The translations under genes were made by a program, and so were the position numbers. 64,000 nucleotides of DNA from contig NZ_FNVF01000017.1 in NCBI RefSeq assembly GCF_900107975.1, positions 1 through 64,000 on the forward strand, in the 5' to 3' direction. This document shows positions 43,532 to 53,086 of the stretch, piece after piece. The stretch comes from Paenibacillus sp. UNC499MF (lineage in GTDB: Bacteria > Bacillota > Bacilli > Paenibacillales > NBRC-103111). The first letter of the stretch is position 1, and every line of letters begins with the position of its first letter. The notes beneath the pieces were generated by a model. It did no database searches and was not told where the DNA came from. It saw only the letters and a program-made list of their open reading frames with translations.

Positions 43532-45292
43532 TTACAGGACGCGCGCACGTCCCGAGTATACAATCCCTACTTCAGGGAACAAGGTAATTTCCATGTCGTC
43601 CTTGATCAGGTCAAGGGCACGTTCAACCCCGACGATAACCGGGATGCCCAGGCTGAGAGCTACCACCGCGGCGTGGGAAGTAATTCCGCCCACGTCCGTG
43701 ATCAGACCCGCCGCACGCTCGATAGCCGGCATATAGTCCTTGTCGGTCGTGTTGGTGACCAGGATGGCGCCGTCCTTCATTTTGCTGACGGCCTCCTCGG
43801 CTGTTTCGGCCGTTACGACGATGCCTTTCGCGTGCTGGGTACCGATACCGGTTCCTTTGGCGATCATTTCGCCGACCTGGTGAACCTTCATCAGGTTCGT
43901 AGTACCGGAGCTTCCGATCGGCACGCCGGCCGTGATCACGACGATATCACCGAGATCCACGTAGCCTTCGCGGATGCTTCCGTCAACCGCCTGCTCAAAC
44001 AGCTCGTCCGTCGTCTGAGCATCTCCGTGAAGAAGTACCGGCTGTACGCCCCAGACAAGGTTCAGACGGCGCATAACCTGCGGATTGCGCGTTACGGCAA
44101 CGATCGGCGCCTTCGGACGGTACTTGGATACCATTCTGGCGGTATATCCGCTTTCCGTAGCGGTTACGATCGCTTTGGCATCAAGCTCCAGAGCGGCGTT
44201 GGCGACGGATTGGGAAATGGATTCCGTTACCGTCGTTTGCAGCGCGTGCGCTTGACGCAGGAAAATTTCGCGGTATTCCAGTGCCGCTTCCGCACGCTGT
44301 GCGATGCGGGACATGGTTTCTACCGCTTCAACCGGATATTTCCCGGCAGCCGTTTCGCCGGACAGCATGATCGCGTCGGAGCCGTCGAACACGGCATTCG
44401 CCACGTCACTCGCTTCGGCACGGGTCGGGCGCGGATTGCGCTGCATGGAGTCAAGCATCATCGTAGCGGTAATAACCGGTTTGCCGACCAGGTTACATTT
44501 CTTGATCATTTGCTTCTGCACAACCGGCACGTCTTCCGGCGGAATTTCCACGCCAAGGTCGCCGCGGGCAACCATCAGGCCGTCGGAAACTTCCAGAATT
44601 TCATCGAGGTTGTCTACGCCTTCCTGATTCTCGATCTTCGAGATGATCTGGATGTGCGAAGCGTTGTGGCGCTCAAGCAGCTCGCGGATTTCAAGCACGT
44701 CGCTTGCTTTACGGACGAAAGAAGCGGCGATGAAATCGATGCCCTGCTCGATACCGAATACGATATCGTTAGCGTCTTTTTCCGTAATACCCGGCAGCGA
44801 AATGCTGACGCCCGGAACGTTCACGCCTTTTTTGCTTTTAATCGGACCGCTGTTCACGATGCGGCATTTGATATCCGTTCCTTGAACGGCTTCAACCGAC
44901 AGACCGATCAGACCGTCATCAATCAGAATCGTGTCGCCGGGCTTAACGTCTTCCGCCAGACCTTCGTAAGTTACGGACACGCGTTCACGATCTCCGAGAA
45001 TTTCTTCGGTCGTCAGGGTAATCATCTCGCCCGCCGCCAATTCGATCGGCTCTTCTTTCAGCTTGCCGAGACGGATCTCGGGGCCTTTCGTATCCAGCAA
45101 AATGGATACGTTGCGGCCTCCGAGCTCTTCGCAGGCAGCGCGGAGATTTTTGATCCGGCCGCCGTGCTCTTCAAAATCGCCGTGAGAGAAGTTCAGTCTC
45201 ATCACGTTCATTCCTGCCGTTACGAGCTTCTTGAGGTTTTCTTTGGACTCGCTTGCCGGTCCGATGGTACATACAATTTTTGTCTTACGCAT
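43532..45292 (-). CDS. pyk: Pyruvate kinase with C-terminal phosphohistidine-like domain
   Basis: 586 residues, the long form found in Bacillales. [17 protein letters not shown] and [10 protein letters not shown] begin the barrel; the active-site lysine is in [25 protein letters not shown] binds metal. After the allosteric domain (to about 475) the extra domain holds the [16 protein letters not shown] and [21 protein letters not shown] segments of PEP-utilising enzymes, lending a TSH motif. Makes pyruvate and ATP from PEP and ADP. Its start overlaps the accA stop by eight bases; pfkA, which lies between them in Bacillus, is absent here. Confidence 0.96.
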   Translation of the reverse strand: MRKTKIVCTIGPASESKENLKKLVTAGMNVMRLNFSHGDFEEHGGRIKNLRAACEELGGRNVSILLDTKGPEIRLGKLKEEPIELAAGEMITLTTEEILGDRERVSVTYEGLAEDVKPGDTILIDDGLIGLSVEAVQGTDIKCRIVNSGPIKSKKGVNVPGVSISLPGITEKDANDIVFGIEQGIDFIAASFVRKASDVLEIRELLERHNASHIQIISKIENQEGVDNLDEILEVSDGLMVARGDLGVEIPPEDVPVVQKQMIKKCNLVGKPVITATMMLDSMQRNPRPTRAEASDVANAVFDGSDAIMLSGETAAGKYPVEAVETMSRIAQRAEAALEYREIFLRQAHALQTTVTESISQSVANAALELDAKAIVTATESGYTARMVSKYRPKAPIVAVTRNPQVMRRLNLVWGVQPVLLHGDAQTTDELFEQAVDGSIREGYVDLGDIVVITAGVPIGSSGTTNLMKVHQVGEMIAKGTGIGTQHAKGIVVTAETAEEAVSKMKDGAILVTNTTDKDYMPAIERAAGLITDVGGITSHAAVVALSLGIPVIVGVERALDLIKDDMEITLFPEVGIVYSGRARVL

Positions 45293-46259
45293 GGTTACCC
45301 TCCTGAGTAAATGTATATCTGCCGATTTGTCTGAATTTGAGGTATCTGTCTTCTTTGAGCTCCTCTTCCGACATCGCTAACAGCGGCTGCATGTGCTCCA
45401 GAACGGCCGCCTTAATATTCGCCGACTGGAGCTCCACATCACGATGGGCGCCACCCTGCGGTTCGGAGACGACGCCGTCGATAACGCCTAGTTCCTCGAT
45501 ATCCTTGGCGGTGATTTTCATCGCTTCCGCGGCATGCAGAGATTTGGATGCATCATTGTACAAAATGGAAGCCGCTCCTTCGGGACTGATGACCGAGTAT
45601 ATGGCATTCTCGAGCATAATCACTCGGTTGCCGACGCCAAGCGCGAGCGCTCCGCCGCTGCCTCCTTCGCCGATCACGACGCAGATCACAGGCACGCGAA
45701 GACCGGCCATGACGAGCAGATTGCGCGCAATCGCTTCCCCTTGGCCCCTCTCTTCTGCGGCGTTGCCCGGAAATGCCCCTTTCGTATCGATGAACGTGAT
45801 GACGGGACGGCCGAACTTGTCCGCCTGCTTCATGAGACGAAGCGCTTTACGGAAGCCTTCCGGATGCGGACAGCCGAAATTGCGGGCGATATTGTCCTTC
45901 GTATCCTTGCCCTTCTGATGACCCACGACCGTAACGGGAAGCCCGTCCAGCTTGGCGACGCCGCCGATAATGGCCAGGTCGTCCCCGTACAGGCGGTCTC
46001 CGTGGAGCTCCACGAAGTCCGTAAAGATTCTCTCTATGTAGTCGATGGTCGTCGGGCGCTGCGGATGCCGGGCCAGCTGCATTTTCTCCGATGCGGACAT
46101 CGTGGAATACAACTCCTGCTGCAGCTCGGCATACCGTTCCTCCAGACGACGGATTTCATCCGTAAAATCGATTTTTTTCTCCTCACCGAAACGCTTCAGT
46201 TCGTCAATTTTGCTGCGAAGCTCAGTCAGTGGCTGCTCAAATGACAATTCACCCGCCAT
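45285..46259 (-). CDS. accA: Acetyl-CoA carboxylase carboxyltransferase subunit alpha
   Basis: 324 residues from the ATG at 46259, nine bases after GGGG. A coiled N-terminus (about 10-50) precedes the crotonase-like domain with [38 protein letters not shown], and the oxyanion loop [14 protein letters not shown]. With AccD it transfers the carboxyl group from biotin to acetyl-CoA, the first step of fatty acid synthesis. It overlaps accD upstream and pyk downstream. Confidence 0.96.
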   Translation of the reverse strand: MAGELSFEQPLTELRSKIDELKRFGEEKKIDFTDEIRRLEERYAELQQELYSTMSASEKMQLARHPQRPTTIDYIERIFTDFVELHGDRLYGDDLAIIGGVAKLDGLPVTVVGHQKGKDTKDNIARNFGCPHPEGFRKALRLMKQADKFGRPVITFIDTKGAFPGNAAEERGQGEAIARNLLVMAGLRVPVICVVIGEGGSGGALALGVGNRVIMLENAIYSVISPEGAASILYNDASKSLHAAEAMKITAKDIEELGVIDGVVSEPQGGAHRDVELQSANIKAAVLEHMQPLLAMSEEELKEDRYLKFRQIGRYTFTQEGNHA

Positions 46260-47112
46260 AATTCGCATCCCCTTTCACGTGCATATCAAGCAGCTTGATC
46301 AGCGTGGTCCGCATGTCTTTACGTGCCACAACCTTGTCCACCTGTCCGCGCAGAAGGTTGAATTCCGCGGTTTGGAAGTTGTCAGGCAGTTTCTGCTTGA
46401 TCGTCTGCTCGATGACACGGCGGCCGGTAAAGCCGAACGATGCTGCGGGTTCCGCGATAATAATATCGCCGAGCATGGCAAAGCTTGCCGAAACCCCTCC
46501 GAAAGTCGGATCGGTAATGACGGAAACGAACAAGCCGCCTTTTTCATCCAGCTTCTGGATAGCCGCACTTGTTTTAGCCATTTGCATGAGACTGAGAATG
46601 CTCTCCTGCATGCGGGCTCCGCCAGAAGTCGAGAACAGAATGAGCGGATACTTCTTCTGGATGGCGCTCTCAATGGCGCGCGTCAGCTTCTCGCCTACAA
46701 CGGAACCGAGGGAGCCGCCCATAAAGTCAAAGCTCATCGCGCCAAATACGACCGGATATCCCCCGATCGTGCCTTCACCGGTAACGATGGCGTCCTTCAG
46801 GCCGGTCTTGTCCTTCGCTTTGGTAATTTTATTCTCGTAATCCGGAAAACCGAGCGGATCTTCCGAAATCATATTCTCATCATACTCGAACAGACGCCCT
46901 TCATCGAGGGTCATCGTCATACGTTCCATCGCATTTAATTTGTAATGATAATTGCAGGACGTACAAACTTTCAAGTTTTTCTCAAGCTCTTTACTGTATT
47001 GAATAGTTCCGCAGCGCGGACATTTATTCATCAGCCCTTCGGGTATGTCGCGTTTCGCTTTCTCGGAAGGGATAGTTGCATATTTGCGTTTTTGAAAAAG
47101 ATCCTTTAGCAC
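46249..47112 (-). CDS. accD: Acetyl-CoA carboxylase carboxyltransferase subunit beta
   Basis: 287 residues. The four-cysteine zinc ribbon is intact (CPRCGTIQY at 34-42 and CTSCNYHYK at 52-60). The carboxyltransferase fold has [17 protein letters not shown] and [21 protein letters not shown], followed by [12 protein letters not shown], the oxyanion region. Partner of AccA; the stop overlaps the accA start by 11 bases. First gene of the accD-accA-pyk operon. Confidence 0.96.
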   Translation of the reverse strand: MLKDLFQKRKYATIPSEKAKRDIPEGLMNKCPRCGTIQYSKELEKNLKVCTSCNYHYKLNAMERMTMTLDEGRLFEYDENMISEDPLGFPDYENKITKAKDKTGLKDAIVTGEGTIGGYPVVFGAMSFDFMGGSLGSVVGEKLTRAIESAIQKKYPLILFSTSGGARMQESILSLMQMAKTSAAIQKLDEKGGLFVSVITDPTFGGVSASFAMLGDIIIAEPAASFGFTGRRVIEQTIKQKLPDNFQTAEFNLLRGQVDKVVARKDMRTTLIKLLDMHVKGDANYGG

Positions 47113-47197
47113 ATTTGCACCTCTCTGGCTTACAATTTCCGCTCAGCCGTATCGCTGCGGAGGTTTCATAAAACAAACGCCTTCGCAACCGCTGCGG

Positions 47198-47386
47198 TCA
47201 GCGATGTAAAATGGTGTTGAGTACTTCTTGAACCTCTTCCACTTCACCCTCGGGAACCACGATTTCAAATTGGTTCTTGGTCATGGAGATTGCTCGAATT
47301 TGGACCAGAAATCCCTCCTCCGACAGGCGTTGCTTTATACGCTCCGCAATTTTGGCGGTGGGGGCAATATAAATCACGGTCCACAT
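47198..47386 (-). CDS. Small conserved-looking protein upstream of accD
   Basis: 62 residues. The ATG at 47386 follows GAGGAGGTATAT. The sequence MWTVIYIAPTAKIAERIKQRL, then LVQIRAISMTKNQFEIVVPEGEVEEVQEVL, reads as a ferredoxin-like babbab fold similar to the small DUF2007/ACT-like proteins that bind or sense ligands. A longer frame upstream is open but has no coding character. A promoter lies 100 bp upstream and the gene leads toward accD, 85 bp away. Function unknown. Confidence 0.75.
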   Translation of the reverse strand: MWTVIYIAPTAKIAERIKQRLSEEGFLVQIRAISMTKNQFEIVVPEGEVEEVQEVLNTILHR

Positions 47387-47486
47387 GGGGATATACCTCC
47401 TCAACAGTACCCGGGTAAAATGGATAGCGCCAAAACGAAAATGACGCAGCAGCGTATCTCTAGCCTTCACTTTCCGTTCTCTCAAG

Positions 47487-47514
47487 TCTATACAATGGAA
47501 TAATGATAACACAA
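47487..47514 (-). promoter_or_regulatory. Promoter of the small gene and perhaps accD-accA-pyk
   Basis: On the minus strand TTGTGT (47509-47514), 16 bases, TATAGA (47487-47492). It is AT-rich against a GC-rich background. Confidence 0.5.
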
Positions 47515-47874
47515 CCTCTAATTTTACCGCAAGGAAGGGTTGTCTTCCCCAAGAGGCGTCCGCTGCACCGACATTTGAGATTACAGTTGGAAAAAGAAGG
47601 ATATCGCATGCCGCGCCCCGCTGTTCACAGCCCGGATACCAAGGCATTTCCTCCGTTAAAAAAGCGTTTCCCCGCTTAGGCCCGACAAAAAAAACTTCCC
47701 TGGCCCGGGGGCTGGTGAAGTTTTTGTGAATCGGACATGCGGACGCTGCCGCCGCGCCGGCCGCTTCGCCAAGACGGCGCCCCCCGTTCGAGGACTTGCC
47801 GCAGAAAAGAATCGGAGCTGGGCAGGCTCCTTCGTATTCACTCCGTTTTCGCCCTTTTCGCAAAATTCCTCGAA
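47515..47874. other. Gap without a gene between the pgpA-like pseudogene and the accD promoter
   Basis: Apart from the hairpin at 47690-47726 I see nothing here. ORFs in several frames have neither ribosome sites nor domain-like sequence. Confidence 0.6.
47690..47726. terminator. Bidirectional terminator downstream of the pgpA-like pseudogene
   Basis: AAAAACTTC (47690-47698) and GAAGTTTTT (47718-47726) pair around a GC-rich core containing GGCC..GGGG; both sides carry A/T runs. Confidence 0.7.
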
Positions 47875-48421
47875 CTACGTCGAAACGGTTTTGTTCCGAT
47901 GGGCGATTGCGGCGGATGCCGCCGCGGCCAGACCGGCCGCAAGATCGCCGAGAAACACGTGAATTTCCCGCTCATGATCGTTGAGATCGCGGATAACGCC
48001 TAGTTTCTGCTTATCCAGATAATCGAAGCTCGTCAGAACGATCATACCATACACATGTACAATTCCAAAAGCCAGCGTTTCGTCCACCCCGTAAAGGGGC
48101 TCGACCGCTTCCATAATGCTTTGCAGCGGCTCGGGAAGAAGCTTGCGTTCCGCCGGCTCATCCGGCGCGCTGCCGGTCATCGGGGTGTACTGCAACTTCG
48201 CGTTTGGCAAGTGGTTGACCACCGTCATGTGACGCCGAGCACCGCGCGCTGGGAGCTTGGCGGGGTGCGGAAAGAGCACACTTATCACGCTTTCCAGGCA
48301 AGCCTACATCGTTAAGCTTTGTTGTAAGGCCCCTGAGACGGAAAACAATTTCGGCGATACTCACCGCGGTCACACCCTCTTCCGCAGCATTTGCAGCACC
48401 GGCTCCGAACTCCTGCTTCAT
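47875..48421 (-). pseudogene. Decayed PgpA/YutG-family gene
   Basis: Fragments in three frames line up with the YutG/PgpA-like domain as I remember it (GVTVEDIAEIV..LQ.PY...LT.E.CLESV..VL.KREVQ..LTG.ALDELAE..LLPEPLQSI). From 48421: EEGVTAVSIAEIVFRL in one frame, QGPYNKA in a second, LTM-stop-ACLESVISVL in a third, where a TAG stands for the expected Glu codon. About 60 extra bases follow, then LAKREV in the first frame, and QYTPMTGSAPDEPAERKLL in the last frame, with two Leu-to-Pro changes. The C-terminal half (LLPEPLQSIMEAVEPLYGVDETLAFGIVHVYG split over frames only at its start) is intact to AIAHRN. Several independent lesions make sequencing error unlikely. Confidence 0.8.
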
Positions 48422-48509
48422 TCTTCCCTTATCCGGCTGTTCTGTTACCTAGCGAATGCGGGCAGGCTGCCGCTTTTGGCGGTTTACAAATGACGCCGGA
48501 AAAGGAGGA

Positions 48510-51500
48510 TTATTTCACCTTTACACAATCCTTTCCCATCAACTGTTCGATCGAACGGAACAGCTCCGGGGAAGGCTTGACGCGGTACTGGCCGCTCAAA
48601 GCCAGCAGCCGCTGGGTGCGCTCGTAGAACAGCGCGACCTCCAGCGGTCCCGCGTGAAGCTGAAGCAGTTCCTGCAGCTTCACGAGGTTTTGCGGCTCTT
48701 CCAGGTGAGCCGCGATCTTGACATACACCCGCTGCCGGGAAGCCCCGGCGGGTGTGCCCTGCGCGGCGGAGCGCCGCGTTTCATCCGCGGACCGGGCTGC
48801 GGATGGGCGCTGCGAATCCGCGCTGCCGCGGACCGCGGCACGGCCGGGCGATCCCGTCCGGTCGGCGGTTTCGCCGTCCGGATGCGGGCCGCCTCCCGGG
48901 TCAGCGTGGACGCCGCCCGCTGCCGGGCCTGCGCCGGGACGCGCGCCATCGGCGCCAAGGCCGCGGTCTTCAGCGGCTCCGCGGCGCGTCTCGCGCACGA
49001 CGCTGGAGCCGCGGGCGAAGCCTGCGCCGGATGCCGCCGCGGCCCCGGCCGGCCCCGCTTGGCCGCCGCCGTCTCCGGCAGGCCGCGGGCCGCTTTGGCC
49101 GGCTTTCGCGCCGCTGCCCGCTCCTCCGGCGGGACGCGCGTCTGCGTCGGCATTCACGCTGCTGCCCGTTCCCGGGCTCCCGCCGGGCCGTACGCCTGCG
49201 CCCGACTGAACGCCGCGGGCATCACCGGCCGCAGCGCGCCCCCCCTGCGGCGAAGCTCCGGCTCCCCGCGGCGCACCGCCGCCGGAGGCAGACTGGCCGC
49301 CCGGGCGCAGCGGACGGCGCTGCCAGCGGCGGACGGCCGGATCGTCCGGTGCAGCCACGGCCTCCGCCAGCAGCTTCGGCGGGTCTTCGTCCTGCAGCTG
49401 AAGCTTGGCTTTGACAAGGACGACGCTGCCTTTCTGTACGAGCGGAGCATGTTTTTTCCATGTTTCGGGGAATAAAACGACTTCAACCCGCGCAATCCGG
49501 TCTTCCAGATCCATAAAAGCCATAGGCTGGCCTTTCTTCGTGACGATCGTTTTACTGGAGACAACCATCCCCGCCACAATGACTTCACTGTTGTCGGCGT
49601 AATCCTGTAAATAATGGAGCGGGTCCGCTTCGAGCTCACGGAGCAGCGCTTCATGATCATCGAGCGGATGACCCGATATATAAAGCCCGAGCAGTTCGCG
49701 TTCATACTCAAGCTGCTGCGTACGGGAAAGCCGGGCCACTTCCGGAACCTCCACTTCCCAATTCGGTTCTTCAACGAAACCGAATAAGTGAAGCTGCAGG
49801 TCATCACGCTCTTTCCGCCATTTCACCGCCGCCTCTACCGTGTCGTCCAGCATGGCGACAAACTGTGCACGGTGGCCGGGAAAGCCGTCAAGCGCCCCTC
49901 CCTGAATGAGCGATTCGATCACGCGTTTGTTACAGACGCGCAGATCCACTCTCCGGCAGAAGTCGAGCAGGCTCTCGTAAGGTTTCTCCCGCCGCTCCTT
50001 AAGGATCGCTTCGATGGCGTTTGTGCCCACATTTTTGATCGCCGCCAGGCCGAAGCGGATGGCTCCCTTAACGCCGGCAGAAGCTTCGGAGCTGCCTGCG
50101 GCGGATTCCCCGGGATCCACGGCCGGAGAATCTTCTCCCCCGGCATGAACGTGTCCTGCCGTCCCCACGGGCTGTCCGGCTGCACCTCCGTGAACCGTTT
50201 CCGGTTGTCCTTCTGGTGCAGCCTGCAGGGATGCTTTGGGGGCGACAGGCGTAAAATTAACGCCGCTCTCGTTCACATCCGGCGGAAGAACTTCAAGCTT
50301 CATCCGTCTGCATTCGTCGACATATTCGGCCGTTTTGCGGTGATTACCGACGACGGCCGTCAGCATGGAGGCCATAAAATGCCGCGGATAATGCGTCTTC
50401 AGGTGCGCCGTCTGGTAAGCCAGCACGCCATAGGCAGTCGCATGCGCACGCGGAAATCCGTAATCCGCGAACCGGACGATCATGTCGTAGACGCCGTTCG
50501 CTTCTTCTTCCTTATACCCTAGCCCTACGCTGCCTTCCACGAAATGCGCGCGCTGTTCGTCAAGCACTTCGCGCTTCTTCTTGGAAACGGCACGGCGCAG
50601 CAGGTCCGCTTCGCCTAGCGAAAAGCCCGCCATTACCGAAGCGATCTGCATAATCTGTTCCTGATAGACGATAATGCCGTACGTATCCTTAAGGATCGGC
50701 ACCAGCGCTTCATGCGGAATCTGAGGCTGCGTCAGCCCGTGCTTGCATTCGATGTACCGGGGGATAAACTCCATCGGACCCGGACGGTACAAGGCGATTA
50801 CGGAGATGATATCTTCAAAGCCCGATGGCTTCAAATCCCGGAGCACCTTGCGCACACCCGGCGACTCCAGCTGGAAAATCCCCGTCGTCTCCCCTCTTCC
50901 GAGAAGCTCGTACGTCAAAGGGTCGTTATCCATATCCAGCTGCGCCAGATCCAGCCGGATGCCTTCCTGCTCCTCAATGGATTTCAGGGTCCGTTCGATG
51001 ATGGACAAGGTCCGCAGACCGAGAAAATCCATTTTAAGCAGGCCGATGGCTTCCAGATGCTCCATCGAATATTGGGTCAGCGGAGTCTGTCCGTTCCCTT
51101 CCTGCAAAGGAACATAGTGAGTCAGCGGTTCGCGCGAAATGACAACCCCCGCGGCATGTGTCGAAGCGTGTCGCGGCATTCCTTCGACACGTTTCGCCAT
51201 GTTCAGCAGCTCCGCGGTTTTAGGGTGCTTCGCGGCCAGATCTTTCAGATCCGGATTCACCTTCAAGGCCGCTTCCAGTGTCATTCCAAGCTGTCCCGGG
51301 ATCATCTTCGCGGCGCGGTCCACTTCGTTGTACGGAACGTTCAGCACCCGGCCGACGTCTCGTACGGCCGCCTTGGCGGCCATCGTACCGAAGGTGATAA
51401 TCTGGGCAACGTGCTCCTGCCCGTATTTCGCGACGACATAGTCGATGACTTCGTCCCGCCGCTCGTCGTTAAAGTCGATATCGATATCGGGCATCGTGAT

Positions 51501-52706
51501 CCGCTCGGGATTCAGAAAACGTTCGAAGAGCAGTTTATACCGGATAGGGTCCACATCGGTAATCTGGAGCACGTACGCAACGAGGCTGCCTGCGGAAGAC
51601 CCCCGCCCGGGCCCCGTCAGAATACCGTGCTCGTGCGAGAAACGGATAAAGTCCCAAACAATAAGAAAATAATCCGAAAAGCCCATGCTTTCGATGACGC
51701 CGAGCTCGTACGAAAGCCGTGCGTCCAGCGTCTGCCGGTATTCCCCCTGCGGATCGTTCCAGCCGGGCTGGTTTTCATAGCGGCGCGCCAGCCCTTCCGC
51801 GCACAGCTCCTTGAGGTATTCGCCGGCGGAGAGCCCCTCCGGGATCGGTTTGAATTTCGGCAGGATAGACTGATCGAAATTCAAAACCAGTTCGCACTTC
51901 TCCGCCACAAGCAGCGTATTGTCGAGCGCCTCGGGTACATGTGCGAACAGTTTGCGCATTTCGTCTTCGCTTTTCAGATAAAGCTGGCTCGTCTCGAACT
52001 TGAGTCGCTGGGGATCGTCCACCGTCTTGCCGGTTCCGATACACAGCAGCACATCCTGCACCGCTTGGTCCTGTTCCCTGACGTAGTGTACGTCATTGGT
52101 GGCGACAAGCGGGATGCCCGTTTCGCGGCTCAGCTCGATCATGCCCTGCATGACTTTTTTCTGCTCGATGGACCCGTGATCCTGAATTTCAAGATAAAAA
52201 TCTTCGCCGAAAATAGAACGGTACCTCTCGGCGGCCGCTTTGGCCTGCTCCTTGCGGTCGTGAAGCAGATGTTGGGACACTTCGCCGCCCAGGCAAGCGC
52301 TCAGACATACAAGTCCTTCCGAATAGCGGGCGAGATGGTCGTGATCAATACGCGGTTTATAGTGAAACCCTTCCAGGTGGCCGACCGAGCACAGCTTCAT
52401 CAGGTTCTGGTAGCCCTGCATGTTTTTGGCCAGCAGAATGAGATGATAGATCGGCTGCTCCTGCCGTGTGCCTTTGGTCCGGATCGTCCCTTCCGTAAAA
52501 TAAGCTTCGCAGCCCAAAATAGGCTTGATGCCCTTGGCCCGGCACGCCTTATAAAACGGTACCGCTCCGTACATGACGCCATGATCCGTCAGCGCAAGTG
52601 ACTTCATGCCCAACTGCGAGGCGGTCTCCACGAGGTCCTGGATGCGGGCGGCACCGTCAAGCAGGCTGTATTCACTGTGAACATGCAGATGTATAAACGA
52701 ATTCAT
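48510..52706 (-). CDS. dnaE: DNA polymerase III subunit alpha (DnaE), with a large disordered insert
   Basis: About 1398 residues; DnaE of Bacillus is about 1115. The PHP domain starts HLHVHSEYSLLDG with LTDHGVMYG; the palm has GPGRGSSAGSLVAY and the catalytic PDIDIDFNDERRDEVIDYV (near residue 410). The fingers, the helix-hairpin-helix region (FGLAAIKNVG) and the OB domain (EVIVAGMVVSSKTIVTKKG) follow. An insert of about 45 Ala/Gly/Glu residues precedes the helix-hairpin-helix, and about 209 Gly/Ala/Arg/Pro residues (about 1118-1326; 48735-49361) follow the OB domain before a normal 74-residue end. The ATG at 52706 fits GGAGGAGTA. Replicative polymerase of the error-prone/lagging-strand type in Firmicutes. 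Confidence 0.95.
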   Translation of the reverse strand: MNSFIHLHVHSEYSLLDGAARIQDLVETASQLGMKSLALTDHGVMYGAVPFYKACRAKGIKPILGCEAYFTEGTIRTKGTRQEQPIYHLILLAKNMQGYQNLMKLCSVGHLEGFHYKPRIDHDHLARYSEGLVCLSACLGGEVSQHLLHDRKEQAKAAAERYRSIFGEDFYLEIQDHGSIEQKKVMQGMIELSRETGIPLVATNDVHYVREQDQAVQDVLLCIGTGKTVDDPQRLKFETSQLYLKSEDEMRKLFAHVPEALDNTLLVAEKCELVLNFDQSILPKFKPIPEGLSAGEYLKELCAEGLARRYENQPGWNDPQGEYRQTLDARLSYELGVIESMGFSDYFLIVWDFIRFSHEHGILTGPGRGSSAGSLVAYVLQITDVDPIRYKLLFERFLNPERITMPDIDIDFNDERRDEVIDYVVAKYGQEHVAQIITFGTMAAKAAVRDVGRVLNVPYNEVDRAAKMIPGQLGMTLEAALKVNPDLKDLAAKHPKTAELLNMAKRVEGMPRHASTHAAGVVISREPLTHYVPLQEGNGQTPLTQYSMEHLEAIGLLKMDFLGLRTLSIIERTLKSIEEQEGIRLDLAQLDMDNDPLTYELLGRGETTGIFQLESPGVRKVLRDLKPSGFEDIISVIALYRPGPMEFIPRYIECKHGLTQPQIPHEALVPILKDTYGIIVYQEQIMQIASVMAGFSLGEADLLRRAVSKKKREVLDEQRAHFVEGSVGLGYKEEEANGVYDMIVRFADYGFPRAHATAYGVLAYQTAHLKTHYPRHFMASMLTAVVGNHRKTAEYVDECRRMKLEVLPPDVNESGVNFTPVAPKASLQAAPEGQPETVHGGAAGQPVGTAGHVHAGGEDSPAVDPGESAAGSSEASAGVKGAIRFGLAAIKNVGTNAIEAILKERREKPYESLLDFCRRVDLRVCNKRVIESLIQGGALDGFPGHRAQFVAMLDDTVEAAVKWRKERDDLQLHLFGFVEEPNWEVEVPEVARLSRTQQLEYERELLGLYISGHPLDDHEALLRELEADPLHYLQDYADNSEVIVAGMVVSSKTIVTKKGQPMAFMDLEDRIARVEVVLFPETWKKHAPLVQKGSVVLVKAKLQLQDEDPPKLLAEAVAAPDDPAVRRWQRRPLRPGGQSASGGGAPRGAGASPQGGRAAAGDARGVQSGAGVRPGGSPGTGSSVNADADARPAGGAGSGAKAGQSGPRPAGDGGGQAGPAGAAAASGAGFARGSSVVRETRRGAAEDRGLGADGARPGAGPAAGGVHADPGGGPHPDGETADRTGSPGRAAVRGSADSQRPSAARSADETRRSAAQGTPAGASRQRVYVKIAAHLEEPQNLVKLQELLQLHAGPLEVALFYERTQRLLALSGQYRVKPSPELFRSIEQLMGKDCVKVK

Positions 52707-52817
52707 GGCCATTACTCCTCCGAAACTTCCTTTCTTCTATTCTATCACAATTTTCAAAAAGGCGAAAATGCGTTCGCCCCGGAAAAATTTTCCCCGCAGC
52801 CGTTTTGTCTATAAAAA

Positions 52818-52847
52818 AGCCGCCTGTACCCGTAGGGACAGACGGCT
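52818..52847 (-). terminator. Terminator of the aminotransferase gene
   Basis: AGCCG(C)CTGT(A)CCC pairs with GGGACAG(A)CGGCT; on the minus strand a six-base T run follows. Confidence 0.75.
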
Positions 52848-53086
52848 TCTAATCGCTGCTGCTGCCATGCGTCCGCAGCGGCTTATTTTTGTTTGAGGCA
52901 GGCCTCGCGGCAATGCGTACCGGAATGCGCGAATGCGCATCCGCCAGCCGTCTTTCACGCAAAGCCGCAAGCTCCGAGCTCACGGTGCTTGACGTTCAAC
53001 CACAGTGATCAACCAGCACAAACCCTCTAATTCGCAAAAAGGCCTGTACTTCTCCCGCTTTCTGCGCGCTCTGTCCGGCTGCTCGG
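52848..53086. other. Gap without a gene upstream of the terminator
   Basis: GC-rich, with a short GAATGCGCGAATGCGCAT direct repeat near 52922. No ORF with a ribosome site and no hairpin with a T run. Probably the long 3' end of the aminotransferase transcript. Confidence 0.5.

Noticed and set aside
47387-47863. N-terminal extension of the 62-residue protein upstream of accD
   Set aside because: The internal ATG has GAGGAGG, a promoter lies inside the putative extension, and the extra sequence has no protein-like character.
48718-49475. Plus-strand ORFs opposite the DnaE insert
   Set aside because: Low-complexity GC-rich DNA leaves all frames open; only the minus frame is continuous with intact DnaE domains on both sides.
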